DNA from: Phycomyces nitens
Lineage: Eukaryota; Mucoromycota; Mucoromycetes; Mucorales; Phycomycetaceae
Direction: 5' to 3'
DNA: 64,000 nt
NCBI GenBank assembly: GCA_022702545.1
Contig: JAHRBC010000005.1
Coordinates: 1,364,001-1,428,000, forward strand
A program made the translations under genes and the position numbers. Below the pieces are notes generated by a model. It did no database searches. It worked only from the letters and a program-made list of their open reading frames with translations, and had not been told where the DNA came from. The stretch's first letter is position 1. Every line of letters starts with the position of its first letter. Positions 21,690-33,645 of this stretch are shown piece by piece.

Positions 21690-23790
21690 TCAGAGCCTTC
21701 TCCTGGGAGGATTCGTAAGAAGCCTCAGCAGGGAACGTCTGGGAGGAACCTGGCTACTCTTTTCCGATTCAGCCTGGTCGGGGACCTTGGCATCCTCGGA
21801 AGATTTCGCCAGCCGCGCCTTGTTGCCAGGACCTGCAACAGGCTTTGATGGGCCTTCTGGAGGAGAGGGGCACTCCATACAAGCCAGGGAGTTTAGGAAC
21901 ATTAAATGACCTAAACTCACACTTCTGAGCCTTGCCAGAGCCAAAGACAAAGGCAGGAGTAGAAGGCTTATTCAAGCCACTCTTTGAACCTTTTGGTTCA
22001 CCGGCACCAAAGGTGAACACTGGGAAAGGAGCCTTGAACTGATGTTCTTTGGTCTCCTTTCCCTTTCCCTTGACATCACTAACAGTTTGTTGCGGGACAC
22101 AAACTGCGCCTTTGTCCGTGATAAGTTTCTTACCTTTGGGAGAGGAGCACTCCATCGTAGGACCGGACAACTTATCATTATTGCCAACTGGAGAAGCTTT
22201 GAAGCACGGGCCATCGTTCATGTCGACTGCATTGGTATCTTGGCAGTTATCAAAGTTTCCTTTGAATCCTGGTACTGCCTCAACCTCGGGATTCATCACA
22301 AGCATGCTGTTGAGCAATGCCTCAGTATCCACGAAACCGGAGTCATCGTTCATATTTGTTGTAATACCAGCTGTGGAGGCACTGGCGTTAACAAGACCAC
22401 CAAACTCAAGGCCTTTGGTTCCAACCGGCTTTATGCTCGAGTTCGCATCCATATCAAGGTCATTTTGTTGACCATCTGAGCTGGCATCAATCAGCTCCAT
22501 AGGAGCTTCAATCTGGGGCACAAGGCCCTGAATTGCCTCTTGCCCAAGGACAAAAGGTTCTCCAACCAGCTCGTCATACTGGGGATTTACTCCCGAAGCC
22601 ACCTCTTCTCCAACATCACCGGCCTGTTGGACAGTATGGAATGAAACCTCCATTCCAAGATTCTCCATCATAAGATCCTCGTCTGGAACAGACAAATGAT
22701 CTTCGATGGGCTGAGAACCAAGTTCAGAAAGTTCACCCATGGCAACATCATTCTCACGAATTGGATGCTCGTTCACATCATCAATTGTCAATGACTCTAG
22801 ACGAGCCACCAAGAAGGCCATCTCGTCCTGAGTCTCTTCCAGCTCGGAAACTGGAAGACTTCCAACTGACGACGAACAAAGAAGGGTCTCAGAAGACTCG
22901 CCATCAGAAGACTCATCTTCGTCAAACTCATCCGCCTGATTTCTGTACACACGGCTGTGTACAGTGCCAACTTTATTGAGCACATCGTGTTGCTCATCTT
23001 CTTCGGCAATGTTGGGCATCGCCTCTGAAGAGTCGCAACCAAATCCAGCAGAGGTCCCTTGCTTCCAAGTCGCCTCTGAGAACATTTCCAAATCATCGTC
23101 CAAGAAAGACTTCTTGAGCCAATATTTGTTGTCGCGTGTGCTTTGTTCCCCTTCCCGCTCAGAAGCTGAGTCTTTCGGAATAAGCCAATCATTCTGGCAT
23201 ACCCTTTCAGAGCTCTTTCCTGAACGTTTCAGAGAGCCGCAGCGAGAGAACCCGCCCAAAGGAGTGTCGCGACGTACTGGAGTGCACGCCGGTCGCTCGT
23301 GCTTGGCACCCACAAACAAGAACAACCTGCCCCGGTTGAACTCGCTTGGGAACTGTTCCTGAAGTTCCTCCATAGTGGTCGGGATGCGAGCCCCAACACT
23401 TCCGGAATCGATTGCCTCCAAGAAGAGGCGCTCGAAAGGCTCAAGGCCTGGGATACCTCTGTGGCGCTCGCCCAACGAGACGCCTGAGGATTCTCCCTCC
23501 AAAAGTGCTCTCTGAGACTCTGAAGAGCCTCCAGAGACCGACGCAAGGCCGGTGGTCTCCTCATCCTTAGCACCACAGTTCCCTTCAACTGAATCCTGGT
23601 CATCGTCAAAGAGCACAGGAGAATAGGTCATGCCCATATTGTCTACGGAAAGACGGGCAAGAGCAGAGAGGAGCGTGTCAAGGACACGTGCGAGCGGAGA
23701 AGCGTATACAACTACCAGAAGTAGTGTACAGAGGAAGGCGGTGGCAAGACAAGATGTCTGCGAAGCAATAGTGAAAGCGTTGTAAGTCAT
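21690..23790 (-). CDS. Acidic protein with N-terminal membrane anchor, unknown function
   Basis: A long open frame from ATG 23790 (MTYNAFTIASQ) to a stop at 21769. Residues about 8-30 (SCLATAFLCTLLLVVVYASP) form one hydrophobic signal-anchor; the remaining roughly 630 residues are acidic, Ser/Gly/Glu-rich and probably disordered. Near the C-terminus two FG-type motifs occur (PVFTFGAGEPKG, PAFVFGSGKA). After FVFGSG the frame loses its compositional bias. An intron probably removes about 21880-21950 and joins a basic tail that is open to 21690 (GNKARLAKSSEDAKV at its start, NPPRRRL at its end). The exact junction is uncertain; a GCAAGG donor after FVFGS would fit. No family recognised. Confidence 0.6.
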
Positions 23791-24180
23791 TTTGGAATGC
23801 TTATGAACGATAAAAAAGAGCAAGGAAAAAAGGGAAAATGGAAAGGTGGGCTCTGAACGCGTCTTTTTATAAGAAAAATATTATTTTTTCTCACAGAGAC
23901 TGTCAAACTGATCGATTAGCAACGCCCATCAAGAGTGTGAGAACAGATCTGATAGCCATCGCTTTTTGCTACTTTTGGTCATTATTGGATGGCATGCTCT
24001 CAATACGCATCGTTATTGGTCAGAATTCATGTACACACAAGAATGGGCTGCAGTGAGTAGGAAATATTGGTATTTTGTTAGGGATCAAGCCAAAGTGTTG
24101 TTGAAAAACGGTGCTTTTACACAGGAAAAAGGTAAAGAAGTATAGAGTTGGTCTTGATCGGTGTACCAGTAACCTTGGAG
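23791..24180. other. Promoter-side intergenic DNA
   Basis: Upstream region of the minus-strand gene starting at 23790. No further feature recognised. Confidence 0.4.
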
Positions 24181-24243
24181 AGTACAAGTTCAAGAATGGC
24201 GATTTTTTTTAATTTTTGCGTTACTCTAAAGTGGTCCGTGCAT
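24181..24243 (+). repeat. Dispersed repeat, partner of 4287-4350
   Basis: Inverted match to 4287-4350 around the shared words TTTTTGCGTTACT and GTGGTCCGTGCA. Lies about 300 bp upstream of a mariner/Tc1 transposase fossil and may be its terminal sequence or that of a related element. Confidence 0.6.
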
Positions 24244-24559
24244 TTACAAAACAAAATGCCAATAAATTGTTGCCGTTTGTCTAGTTTGAAAGAAAGAAAA
24301 AATAGTAAGCAGCAAAGTATACTTGAACACGATTTTAATAAATGGTATAAAGTAGTATCCTTGGGAGATACTTATTCCAATAGTTCCTTGGTAGTCAATA
24401 TCAAGGTGGTCTGATATGGTATTGAACAACTTGAATTAGAAGCATGGATTGATGATAATAGCAGACAAGTGCACTTACAGTGAAAAAAACGTTTCAGCTA
24501 AAGAAAAAAATCAACTTTTTTTTTTAAAAAAATAAAAAATATTATTTACTCTCTATTTT

Positions 24560-25640
24560 ATTAATCGATCCCATCATGAAAACGACATCCTCATCAAAAT
24601 TCACCCGTAGTCTTTATATGAAGACTGATTATTACAAGCATGGATGTATAATTTATATGCATTTGGAGAAAAAAATGTGCTACTAAGATTGCGACTGTTG
24701 ATGTAATGAGTTTGGCTACTGCTTAAAGTATAATTTAGCAAGTGAAGGAAATTAGGTCACCCATTCCAAGAAAAGGTGCTAGAAGACCAAGAAAAATTAA
24801 CGAGAGGACGGAGATACATTTTGTATTAATGGTATGAAGGGACCTATTTGCCTCATATTACAAGCTGAGAGTGGCTTTAAAGCAATCTGAATATTTGTCT
24901 GTGGAGACACTGTAATTAGCTACCTTAAGCGTTTAGGCATTTGCTCGTATATCGCACCTCACAAGTCAGCATTAACCAAAATACGTAATTAAAGAAGACT
25001 GGGATGGGTTAATGAGCATGTCAATTGGTATGATGAGCAATGGAGAAGTGTAGTCTTTTCTGATTAGTCGACATTTACAGTAAAAGGCAATGGAGGAGGA
25101 GTCAGAGCTTTTAAAAAAAAAGCTAGTGAACGGTACAACAACGAGCATATAGTGCCTGAAACCGAGTGAAAAAAGTGTAGTGTAATGATCTAGAGCTGTT
25201 TCTGGCCCGTTTTTTTGGGCCTTTGGTTTTACTTGATGACAATGTAAATCAGAACCAATACGTTAACACTCTGGCTCATATCTTTCTCCCATGATTCAAA
25301 CATCTATCGGAAGAGCATAACAAGGCACTTTTACCCCTTGAAGGCGGTGCTAGTTGTCGCACCGAGTCTTATGCAAAGTGGCCGAAAGATAGCAATAGAA
25401 TTCGAGGTTTTGAGTACTAGCCGACATAAAATCCAGATATTAACCCAATTGAGAATATTTTGTGGGATCTTGGAACTAGCATGAGTAAAGAAATGGTCGA
25501 TATAAACTATGCTAATGATTTAATGGTTGCCGTGCAACAATAGTAAAAGATAATCGGCCTTGAACTTTCTTCATATTTGAGAGGCAGTATGCGAAACTGG
25601 CATCAAGGATTATGTGATGCCAAAAATTGACATGCTCAGT
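24560..25640 (+). pseudogene. Fossil mariner/Tc1 transposase with many stops
   Basis: Reading through stops and small shifts, the order of a Tc1 transposase is visible: a GRPRK-like hook at about 24770-24800 (RKGARRPRKI), WVNEHVNWYDEQWRSVVFSD followed by a stop where the family has Glu (about 25059), then TFTVKGN, and CFWPVFLGL further on. The C-terminal signature NPDINPIENILWDL (about 25430-25470) comes directly after a stop codon. Several stops can be explained by C-to-T or G-to-A changes (for example TGG to TAG and CAA to TAA near 25420-25432). No activity possible. Confidence 0.85.
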
Positions 25641-28600
25641 ATTAAGCACACTTTGTTTTAAATATTCTAATAATATATACACATATACTCTTGCCGTTTT
25701 TTATTTAAAAAATATTTATCTTTCAAAATGGATGAACAATTGAGTATTGAAGATATTATTAATTTTGTCTTTTGATATGTTTTGTATCAGAGGAGGAAAC
25801 GTACCTTGGGGTGACTATATGAGTACTGATATATTTGGAGGTTGGGATCAGTATTTGGAAATGTTTTGTATAAAAATTCAATGCACTTAATTTCCTATTA
25901 AACAGGTACAACCATGACAATGGCTAATATCTAGACCAAGTAGATATACCTCGATAATTATAAATATTTGTACAAGCATTCATTCAATTCAAGTATACTT
26001 TGATTTGATTTGGACTATCTTGGCACAATAAAAGACAGTTTCAACGTAATATAAATCTTTTTCCACTCTACCACCAAATATTGCACTAGATGTTTCTATT
26101 AAAGACAATTCAGACTATATTTGAGGCCAAAAGTAAGAGAGGAATGACTAATGTTTTTTTTTATTGAAAACTATTGAATAATAAAAACATGGAACGGGAG
26201 AAAGTGAAAAATAAAAATACTTTATGTATCTATGGGGGATAAACATAAAAGTAGTATAGGTTATTAAGTTTGAACAAATAAGAAAAATAACGAACGCAAA
26301 TAGAATAGCTTGTAATGGTACAGGTTGAATCTCATGGATGATTATGTGGGGAAACAGGGGGAAAGCGGAGGAAGATGTGTGCAAGCAAATGCAAATGACA
26401 AAAGGAGAGTACATATGTGGGGTTTGAGATAATCATAAGGACGTACGGATATAATAAAGTAAATCAAAATATCGATTATAAGGCATGATAAACGGTGCCA
26501 TGTATTTAAACAGCTTTTACTAAAGTGTTTCCAAGAAAATAATCAAAAATATCAGTGCTTTTTTTTTTTGGAATAAATTCACAAAACTAGAAACTCTGTG
26601 CTCATTCCAAAACCAAGCATAACCTTCCATAAGAAATAGAATTCAAAGCTCACAAAAAAAAGTAAAAGAGACAAAAATCTGCAAAAGGCTGAATCTTCTA
26701 TAAGATCTATCCTGATGTCCCAATAAAACTTGGTTAATGTTCTTTATTTTATTTTATTTTCTTTCTTGTCATTAACACTCTTGTTTTCATCAAATGGAAT
26801 ATTCATAAAAATGTCCTGTTCGGAAACTCTTTAAAAAGTTTATAATAATGGCCAAAACCCCTCAATATGACTCGAAATCAAGCCATTAAAGGCTTTACTA
26901 CTCTCGTTGTCAATATACCAATTTCAGGAATCTTTTGCAGTTATTTTGCTCTTGATTTACCAGTTTTCAATTGGATCGAGCTTAAAATATATAGATAATC
27001 ATAACAACAGCACCCGAATACGACATACACATATTCTAAAAGGCATGTGTAAACTGATAACTATTACGAGAAAATCCCTTTGTATGAGTATTAATTAATT
27101 TCACCTTATATGGCCTTTTTTTTAAAAAAAAATAATAGTGATAATTTACAACTTTATCACCTTGTTTTTTTTTTATTAACCGAAAGGTATGAAATATCAA
27201 GTGTATTTTATCAAGCTTGTAACAAAACCTTGATCTGCCGTTATAGCTATTTTATTTTAGCTACTGTGATAAAAGTTTGCTGATCAAAACATAGTATATC
27301 CCATGTTAATTTGAAGACCATGTTCATCCAAGAATTCGCGAGTTTCATATAGTCCAATCCATGGACTATTGATCTTTTTATTCATAATTCCTATATAAAA
27401 GCCAAAGCTGTCTTTTTTTTTTGGTTGCATAGAATTATATTTTACTAGGATTCTATTTTTATAACCTTGGTAAAATTCAAAAGAAAGCAACTTGGGTGAA
27501 TATATCAATATGATCATGTCTCGGAAGGAGAACGACGCTTGTACGGCAGAAAATTTCCATTTGGTACGACTTTGATTTCTGAAACAATAGTACACACAAA
27601 TAAGCACGAGATATATCAAGTTAATTGGAATGAATTGCTTGATCTTTCTATACTTTATTTTGTGGGAATCCAAGGCACACATTTTGGAGTCTGATTAGAG
27701 AAACATCCGTATTATTCAATCATACTATGCAACCAGAGGTGTAATAATTAGATAACACTTTGCAACTGTTTAAATTATTTTCTTGTTTTATAAACATATT
27801 TTACGTCTGAATGATTATATGAGAATTATAAAAAAAGGTTTCACAGCCCGTTTTCAGGTAACATTTTACCTTTAACAAGCTCAACTCAACAACTGTTGTA
27901 TATAAAGACTGTTAGTGTTCTATATACATACACTGTCTTTACTTTTTCGTATGTACACGCTGTTCTATAACTATAAAAACCGTAACTATTACCGACGTAC
28001 AACACATGCCAGTAGCTCTAGATAGTGTCTTGTCAGAGCTTGGCTAATTATGGTTACACGACAATAGTTTAGCTGCTACGAAGTCTAGCAATTCTAGAGA
28101 TCTATTGTAACAAGGATAATGAGTACTCTTGATATCAAAAAGTACCAGTAGCCCTGTCTTCTTCTTCTTTTTATAGGTTGATTAGTAGATAGTTGAACTC
28201 GAGGCTAAAGTACGTTTAAATGTCAATTGGAATTTGATGCTCCAACTGCCTTATTCGCGTGTTAATTTTTCCAGGAGGCATTTTTTTTTAAATAAAAAGT
28301 CAAGATCAGTAGAATCTTGAAAGAAAATATTGATTGAAGCTTGCAAATGTAAATTGAGTGATATCTAATGGGGTTGGTCAGGGCAGATACTCAGCAATAT
28401 TACATTTACAAAAATAGCCAAGGTTTTATTTGCAATATAACTCCCTAAAGGATAACTCTTGACCATGTCTGTGTGTGTATGTGTGTGTGTATCCCCATTC
28501 TCTCCTTTATTGATCTCTTCAATTATGAGCGGCTTTGGGGTTGATTATCAAGCCCTGTAATTGGGATAATTTAAAATAGATGAATATATATATATAAAAA

Positions 28601-28992
28601 GTCAAAAGTTGTATTTGCATGAAAATATACATTTATATATATTTATACCAAGACTTGGCATAGTAGAAAAACAGGATTTGAATATAACAGTGGTATTGGT
28701 AAAAACAATATTCTAGGGCATAAGATATAAAAATAACAAAACAAAACAAAAAAACAATGAGAAAAAGTACACATAAAAGTACAGTATAAAACATAAAAAA
28801 GAAAGAACATAAGAGAACATAAAGGTTTTGCTTGTAGCTTGTTTCTGTACAGGTACTTCATACACCAGCCGGAAATGAAGATCTATGGCATAAATAAAGA
28901 ATAATAAAGATATAAACAAGAAATTTGTTGACTTTATCAACAAGGGGGACATGTAGGTTTGTACGGAATATTATAGAGGGTATATCGTGAGT
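25641..28992. other. 3.3-kb gene-free A/T-rich region
   Basis: No supported gene. Open stretches on the minus strand at 27284-27682 and 26148-26414 are Lys/Ile/Phe-rich and lack domains or splice context. A GT microsatellite sits at about 28470-28495. The right end holds the 3' flank of the kinase gene. Confidence 0.45.
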
Positions 28993-30391
28993 CTAAGGAT
29001 GCGTGACCCAGGGATGGACCTAGATTATGTTGGTATGCTTAGAACAAAGGGTTGCATGCCTCTTTTTTTTTTTAAGTAAATATTCTTACCCTTGCTTCTT
29101 CTATTGTTAGCCGCTGGCAGGGATCCTTTGTCAGTAAGCCATTCAAGAGATCTCTTAGATCAGAGTCTATTTCTGGTGAGTGGACAATCCTGGATTTCAA
29201 AAGGTTAAAAAAAAAAGGCAAAGATACTAAATGTTGTACTTACGGGTCATACTCGATTGAATTCAACAAATCCATTCGACTCTTCTTTTCAAACGGAAGA
29301 CGGCCATAGACTAGACAATAGAGTGTCACGCCAACAGCCCAGACATCTCCAGAGGTTTTTGGTTGTTTAGAGCCAGGGGGTGCTATAGTATTAAGGATTA
29401 GGAAAAGAAAGACATTGTTTAGGGAGACCTACGTTTTCTGATTACTTCTGGAGCCATAAAGGCAGGTGTGCCGCCGTAGAGCATTGGGCTTAGAGGAGTG
29501 GTGTCATCGTAAAAGATGGCACTGCCGAAATCGATGATCTTGAGGACATTTTCGGAAGACAGGAGGATGTTTTGTGGCTTGATATCTATAGGGAGAGTTA
29601 GGAAGAGCAAGATTTATGGAGATTGAAGCTTACCTCGGTGAATAATCCCTTTGCGGTGAACTGGAAAATAGGATGAGTAAATTGGTCAAAATGAACTCTA
29701 GGTACTTACTGTGATCGACTCCATTTAAAATTTGCTTGAAAAGGGTGCGACATTGGGGTTGTGAATATGGAGAGCATACTGTATTGGGGGCAATGTCCAT
29801 CAGAGGCCTAGGGTCCAAATTTTCCATGACTGAAAACATTAGCCGATCTGTCAAAATATTGGGGGATATTTGACTATTTCTTACCCATCATCAAGGACTT
29901 TGTTTTGTGATCATCGACTACATCGATCAGACGTATGACGTTGGGGTGGTCTAGGCGACGCATCACAAGCACTTCTTTGGAGACGGAAGGATCTGGCAGT
30001 GGCGCCACTGTATTGAATCGGCGTCGTTTGGGGTGAGTGGCTTGATTTGGGTGGGCCGAGATGCCGAGACCAGAACGGGGATGCTGAGGACCAGCCCCGA
30101 AGAACCGGGTATTGGTTTCTTGGCGTTCAAGACGGGTATTTCCGATCTGTTTAATGGCCTAATAGAGTTGCAAGGAATTGTCAAGATGTGTATACAAATA
30201 TGTAGCTTGGTTCTGTTTGTACATGGAAACATTAGACTTACATAGCGTTGCCTGGTCTTTTTGTCCATTGCGAGGTGAACGATACCCGAGGATCCGTTGC
30301 CGAGTTCGTTCAAGAGACAATACGTCCTTGTGGGGGACTGGACGTGTTTTCGAGAATGTGTCCAGGAGTGAAAGACAGAAAAGTGTGGCAT
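28993..30391 (-). CDS. Ser/Thr protein kinase, CaMKK / SNF1-activating kinase type
   Basis: Eight exons: 30391-30242, 30158-29885, 29829-29710, 29660-29634, 29585-29433, 29382-29244, 29189-29090 and 29019-28993; 990 nt, 329 residues. Kinase landmarks in order: glycine loop (LGNGSSGIVHLA), ATP-binding Lys in AIKQIG, a roughly 60-residue Arg/Pro-rich insert before helix C (ending PKRRRFNTVAP), HPNVIRLIDVVDD, the catalytic loop GIIHRDIKPQN, DFG, TPAFMAPEV and DVWAVGVTLYCLVYGRLPF. The insert position and the HPN-VVDD stretch point to CaMKK and yeast Sak1/Tos3/Elm1 kinases, which activate AMPK/Snf1. The protein ends just after the last kinase helix (VHPWVTHP), so the usual C-terminal regulatory tail is absent. 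A 27-nt exon encodes the residues before HRD. Confidence 0.88.
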
Positions 30392-30958
30392 TTGTGTTGG
30401 TGCTGTTTACAAAGGATAGAAAAGGACAAAGACCCTTTTTATTATATAGCCACCATGCGCCACCATGTGGGCCATACTGGCTTGACCGTTTTTTATTATA
30501 TTTAGTATTGCTATTTTGATTATTGCCACATGGCATTCAGTGTGTCTATCTTTAGATCTGTGTCTCTGGTCTTTACCACAATCACAAATCTGGTGATGAT
30601 GACATATCGTATCCGCATAGGGAAATAGACGCAGAATACAGCTGTCAATAATAGATTATATATCAAATCAGATTAAAATAGGCTATAGAGACCCAAAGGC
30701 AGACCTGAACGTGCTTAAAACGTGCAAGATAAAATAGATTGAAAACAAGGATACATCTCCGTGCAGCCCAGATTCTGCAAACCATGTTTCTTAAATATTT
30801 TTTATTTTATTTTTCCACTGTAAGTATTGTATTTCTTCTAGTGGAATCATATCAGAATAGTAGTAGAGTATGCTGGGAGGGGTGGTGTGGATTTTGAATA
30901 AACTATGGTCTTATTTCTTCGCTTATCCTTCCTTACTTTGGAACGGCCATTATTATTA
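30392..30958. other. Intergenic DNA between kinase start and ZFC3H1-like stop
   Basis: About 570 bp holding the kinase promoter and the 3' flank of the next minus-strand gene. (ATT)n occurs at about 30951-30961. No other feature. Confidence 0.45.
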
Positions 30959-33645
30959 TTATTGAAAATCCCGGAAATGAATTGAGGTACAGGTATCGTT
31001 ATTACATGTTCCACCACCGGCCTCATACTTGCACAGTGTGCTTTTCATGTTAAAAGGCTGTTTTGGTTTAGCTGTGGCTTGAGGTGGCTGGTATTCTTGG
31101 TAATTGATACCAAAATAACTTAACGGAGACTGGTAGGTCGTGAATGCACTCTATAGATCCATTCATACAAAAAAGAAATATGCACAAGATATATATATAC
31201 ATAAAAAGAAGAAGCCAATTCAGTAGGTAAAGATAATACCACAGCATATACTCGGTTCAGCATTCATTAATTATACACATATCCATACCGTGTTAGCCTT
31301 AACTGAGCTCTCTGCGTGATTTGGCTCAGGAATACCATTATTCTACAGAAATGAGGTTCGTTTTTGTTTTTTTCTCTTTTGAATACTGCACCCGTTGACC
31401 AGAAACAGAAGAAAAAAACCCAACGGCCTTACCGTAACTACAGCTGGAGGCGTATTCAATATCTCAATATCCTTTTTCAATTTTTTCATTTCTTTTTTAG
31501 TCTCCTTCTTCGTAGGATTTGGGGCGATTTGTTGACCACTTAATTCCCTAGTCGTTTTACTCTCGTCTACTGTTTCTGCTCTGTCTGTTGTCTGGACATT
31601 CTTTTCCTTTTCTCGTTTGGTGTCAGTGTGCGCTGGTTCGGGCTGAGGGACAGGCGCATGTTTTGGTGCAGCCGAGGATGGAATTGTAGCTGGCTTTAAG
31701 AGTTCTGTGATTGAGATTCCAGTGTGATCTCTAGGTTGATTCTCTGTGATTACTGCTCTCTGATGAGCTCTCTCTCGGCTCTCCTTGACTTGTGCAACAG
31801 TAAGAAGTTCTAATAAATCAACTTTTGTAAATATCATTATAATGAATCAGTTAGTCTTTGAAGAATGTCTTGGTCAATTTTTTGTTGTTTTTTTAAAAAA
31901 ATAAAAAAAAAAGAAACTTCTGAAATACACTCACCTTTAGGCTGAGGAGTTTCTGGTGACGTATTCGCCAGGATCGCACTCTTGATGGCCTCAGAAGGTC
32001 CCGAGGAACATGGCTCGTCCTTTATTACCACCGTATGTTGGCCATTGTTTTGACCTGCAGCAGTAGAGTTTTCAACCTTGTTACTCGAGGCATTTTGGGC
32101 AGAACGGTCGATAGGTTTTCCACCTGGAATCATGCTGAGAATGAATTTCTGTTTATTATTATTGGTGGCAGTGGTGGCAGTGGTGGTGGTGGGATGAGAA
32201 TCGGCTGGAATTGGCCCATCATTCTTCTTCGCAGGCTTGGGATTTGCATCCTTCTTGTCAAAAACGTTGTTATAATCCACCATGATTGGTCTAATAGGGA
32301 ATGATGATTTCATGTCCTTGGGATCATCGCCAGTCAAGTCAAATAAAAGCACCTTTTTTGCAGGTTTTGGCTGTGGTGTAACCTTTTGGTTGGTATTCTT
32401 GATAGCTGGAAATCCAAATACTGTCATTGGCTTTCGAGTCTTTGAGCCATGATTCGTACTCTGGCCCACGCTCCTTTTGTCGGCCAAGGGTAGGATACGG
32501 TTAGGGTTGTTTGGAGTAGACTCCTTGGGTTTACTAGACGGTGTTATGGTGACTTTGAATGGACTTGACTTTAAAGAATTGGTAGAATGCTCGGTTATGG
32601 GAAATGCTGATTTTGTGGAATTTGGCTGTGAAGATGCGTCAGGAGTATGCTTTACGGCAGGAACCGACATTGGCTGGCTAATGCTGAAACTAACTCTCTC
32701 GGACTGTCCATCTGTAGCGACTTTATTTTGGGCAGGTATTGGTCTCATAAAGGTAGGTGCTATACGCTTTATTGGTCCAGAGTTGGCGGGTGGCAAGGAT
32801 ATCCCAAGAATATTAATAGGAGCATTTGAGTTATTTTTCCCTACTGTGTCCATAAAGAGCTTCTTCTCTGCCACAGGCACATATTTAGATCTAGTCACTG
32901 GTGGTATGGTTGTCTGTGGTGTAAAAGGGATTGGAGTTTTCTTTGGTTCTTCAACCGTATTCTTTAAAGGTTCATATGTCCTGTTTTTCTTGTTTTGAGA
33001 GACACGAGAATTGATCTTCTTTCGCTTGAGCGTATCTTTGAGTTTTATCGCAAGCAATTCATTCTCAAGTTCCATTTTCTTTTCAAACATATGGGCCAGT
33101 TCCTTGTCAACTACTTCCAGTTCACCTTCTGTACGGGACAAGTCATTCTGCAGTTTTTCTATATCATTTTCAGGTTTCTGATTCCCATCTCCAAGAGTCA
33201 TTGCACGGTTTGCGATTGGGGAGGAAGGGGCTGTTACAAAACTTTCTCCTGAATCGCTCTCATCGCTAATTTCAATAACCAGGGAGGTTGGTGGAGGTTT
33301 TTTCTTGGTGCGTGTCACCCTGGGCGAGTTCTTTAATCGCTCTGGTCTTTTGGTTTCTTCTTTTTGGTTATTTGGAGGGTATTCCTTGTTGTTATAGTCG
33401 AGGTACTGGTAATAGGGAACATCGGAGAACATCTGGCTCAATGCTGGATTGATGTGGATTGATCTACCAGACAGGGCATTGGCTTTTAGATTTTGGTACG
33501 ACCCACTAGCATCTGAGTAGCCTTGTTGAGTGTGCTGTCCCTGATGTGAATCCTGCATCCATGCATCGATTGGGTTTTGTTGATATGAAAGCTCTTCGTT
33601 ATCAGACACTTCCATATCACTCGAGTATTCATTGGAGCCATTCAT
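30959..33645 (-). CDS. ZFC3H1/Red1-like nuclear RNA-decay scaffold with C-terminal zinc finger
   Basis: Exons 33645-31935, 31809-31433, 31342-31289 and 31150-30959; 777 residues. Most of the protein is disordered (Pro/Ser/Thr/Lys) with acidic motifs (VIEISDESDSGES, LLFDLTGDDPKD) and one coiled coil (about residues 155-205, MELENELLAIKLKDTLKRKK). The decisive evidence is the last exon: YQSPLSYFG, then a Cys3His zinc finger, LCKYEAGGGTCNNDTCTSIH, followed by FRDF. This is the zf-C3H1 signature of human ZFC3H1 (PAXT) and S. pombe Red1 (MTREC/NURS), which link the Mtr4 helicase to the nuclear exosome. A frame open upstream to 33747 exists, but its N-terminus differs in composition, so ATG 33645 is preferred. 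The second-exon acceptor could also be 13 nt upstream, which would add four residues in frame. Confidence 0.8.

Noticed and set aside
27284..27682. 132-codon open frame on the minus strand
   Set aside because: Lys/Ile/Phe-rich, no domain, no splice context, in an A/T-rich desert; likely chance.
32035..32998. Open frames antisense to the ZFC3H1-like gene
   Set aside because: Shadow frames of a long coding exon; Gly/Val/Phe-rich with no family.
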